Of a stretch of DNA of 64,000 bases, positions 62,892-64,000 are shown piece after piece. This stretch comes from Pyropia yezoensis (lineage: Eukaryota > Rhodophyta > Bangiophyceae > Bangiales > Bangiaceae): assembly GCA_009829735.1 (NCBI GenBank), contig CM020618.1:26698894-26762893 (forward strand). Direction: 5' to 3'. The notes beneath the pieces were generated by a model, which was given only the letters and a program-made list of their open reading frames with translations, made no database searches and was not told the DNA's origin. Position 1 is the stretch's first letter. Each line of letters starts with the position of its first letter. The translations under genes and the position numbers were made by a program.

Positions 62892-63425
62892 TCACGCATC
62901 CGCGCAGAGGTGGGCGCGCACAAAGTCGTTCAGGCGGTCCTCCATGGCGGCCACCGCGGCCGGCAGGTTGGGCGGCCAGCACGGGCCCCACTCGCTCACG
63001 ACGTCCGCACCCCCGCGGGAGCGGGGGACGTCGCCGAGGCCCAAAAAGGGCGGACCGCCGGCGGGCGCAAGGTCGAGTGCCACAGCCAGGAAGTTGATGG
63101 TCTGCCGCACGTCTGCCTTCAAAGCCCGTGCAAAGTGTCGAATAGCCCGGCCAATCGCGACCGCGTCGCGGTGGTGCACATCGGCCGCCACCGCGGCAGC
63201 CTTCTCCCCCTCCTCAAACGGGGCCACCAAACACCGCACCCGCCCGTCGGGGGCACTGACCAGCACCAGCAGCAGGGTGGCCCAGACAGACGGGGCACAC
63301 GCGTTCACGAAGCGGGCCACCTCGACCTTGGCCACGTGCAGCATGGTGGCGGCAAAGTCGGCCGCGGCAGCCGCGGCCATCGGCGCTGACGCAACGTCCG
63401 GCGCAGCGCCCTGCACGCTGGCCAT
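62892..63425 (-). CDS. Hypothetical protein, paralogue 2 of a tandem pair
   Basis: 177 residues from ATG 63425 (MASVQGAAPDVASAPMAAAA; an inner Met would give a start like that of paralogue 1). From about residue 20 on it is nearly identical to paralogue 1, differing mainly at the C-terminus (RAHLCADA against STHLNADA) and in one loop (PRSRGG against PHRCRG). The nucleotide match covers about 480 bp and stops near both coding ends, so the duplication is recent or kept alike by conversion. Both copies have the same orientation. Function unknown. Confidence 0.6.
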   Translation of the reverse strand: MASVQGAAPDVASAPMAAAAAADFAATMLHVAKVEVARFVNACAPSVWATLLLVLVSAPDGRVRCLVAPFEEGEKAAAVAADVHHRDAVAIGRAIRHFARALKADVRQTINFLAVALDLAPAGGPPFLGLGDVPRSRGGADVVSEWGPCWPPNLPAAVAAMEDRLNDFVRAHLCADA

Positions 63426-64000
63426 GCCGCGGCTGTGAATTTGCGGGGGAGGGGGGAAGAATCGACGTGGGGGGGGCGGGTCCCCTGGGAGGTGGAGACG
63501 GGCAGCGACACGGGAGAGAAGGGGTTTTGGGGGGGGAGCCGTGGCCGGACGATGGAGGCGCGGGCCGCGGACGTTGGCGCCAGCCGGGATCAAATCCTGC
63601 CGCTGCTGCGGTGCGTGCGGCGCCGGGCCGTGGCCAACAGGGGGGGGGCTTGAGGGTCAGGCGCCCTCGAGCCCCCCCTTTCTCCGCTCCTGTCGCGCCA
63701 GAGCGTGCCACCCCCCACCCCCCCCCCCCCCCCGGGGCCCCCCCTTCGAGGAAGTTCCTCTATCTCTATAGGATACAACAGGCTGGGCACAAGAGCCAGC
63801 TCGGCGGCCGCAGACAAGGAGTCCAGGCGGCCGCCGACGGGGCGTGCTTGTTGTGTGGCAATCGCCTCTGGCGGGGCGCGGTGGCGCAGGGCGCACCCCC
63901 TTGCCAAATCAGACACCTCCCGGCGTGGCTGCGCCCAACCTCCCCCCCCCCCCCCCCACACCCACACACGCCTCTGCCGGGCGTCAAACGTTGACCCTCA
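63426..64000. other. Right end of window, no gene recognised
   Basis: Likely upstream region of paralogue 2. It includes a run of 16 C (63718-63733). No domain seen in any frame. Confidence 0.5.

Overview
This is a GC-rich eukaryotic nuclear window. There are no ribosome-binding sites or operons. Three Ty3/gypsy chromoviruses, a CACTA transposon and a hAT element are present, one gene has a GT-AG intron, and host proteins are rich in Ala, Pro, Gly and Ser. Long C and G runs, sparse introns and a dense LTR-element load fit a bangiophyte red alga (Porphyra/Pyropia type). That is inference from style; no organelle or rRNA marker is present to prove it.

Left half (1-36.8 kb), a nest of transposons. 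Host DNA (1-1583 and 10419-11126) is split by chromovirus 1 (1584-10418, 469-bp LTRs, TSD AAGAG). Next comes a CACTA/EnSpm element (about 11127-36787). It has TIRs starting CCCTACAAGAAAT, subterminal ATCGCGGG motifs and a decayed Tnp2-like transposase. It is interrupted by chromovirus 2 (14716-22801, 873-bp LTRs, TSD GACGC) and chromovirus 3 (25134-35836, about 365-bp LTRs, TSD CAAAC). Chromovirus 2 carries a 718-bp hAT element (TSD CTAAGAAC) in its RNase H region. Without these insertions the CACTA would be about 6.9 kb. Chromovirus 1 has an uninterrupted pol; 2 and 3 are broken.

The most unusual feature is a long antisense ORF between pol and the 3' LTR in both chromovirus 1 and chromovirus 3. 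The two products appear related by eye. Both elements also share the same primer-binding site and have hairpins directly after it. Chromovirus 2 lacks the antisense ORF and instead has a two-zinc-finger ORF between its 5' LTR and gag.

Right half (36.8-64 kb), host DNA. It holds a retroelement scrap, a Tc1/IS630-like transposase relic (minus), a two-pore-domain ion-channel-like gene (38788-41304), 5 kb without a supported gene, a zinc-ribbon/AT-hook-like protein (46535-47857), and a two-exon eIF4G gene (49427-57090). The eIF4G gene encodes MIF4G, MA3 and W2 domains. After it come a DUF4864/NTF2-like gene (minus), and two near-identical unknown genes (minus, 60230-60718 and 62892-63425) with a roughly 340-bp palindrome between them. 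The right-half genes do not form a pathway; the left-half genes are transposon replication functions.
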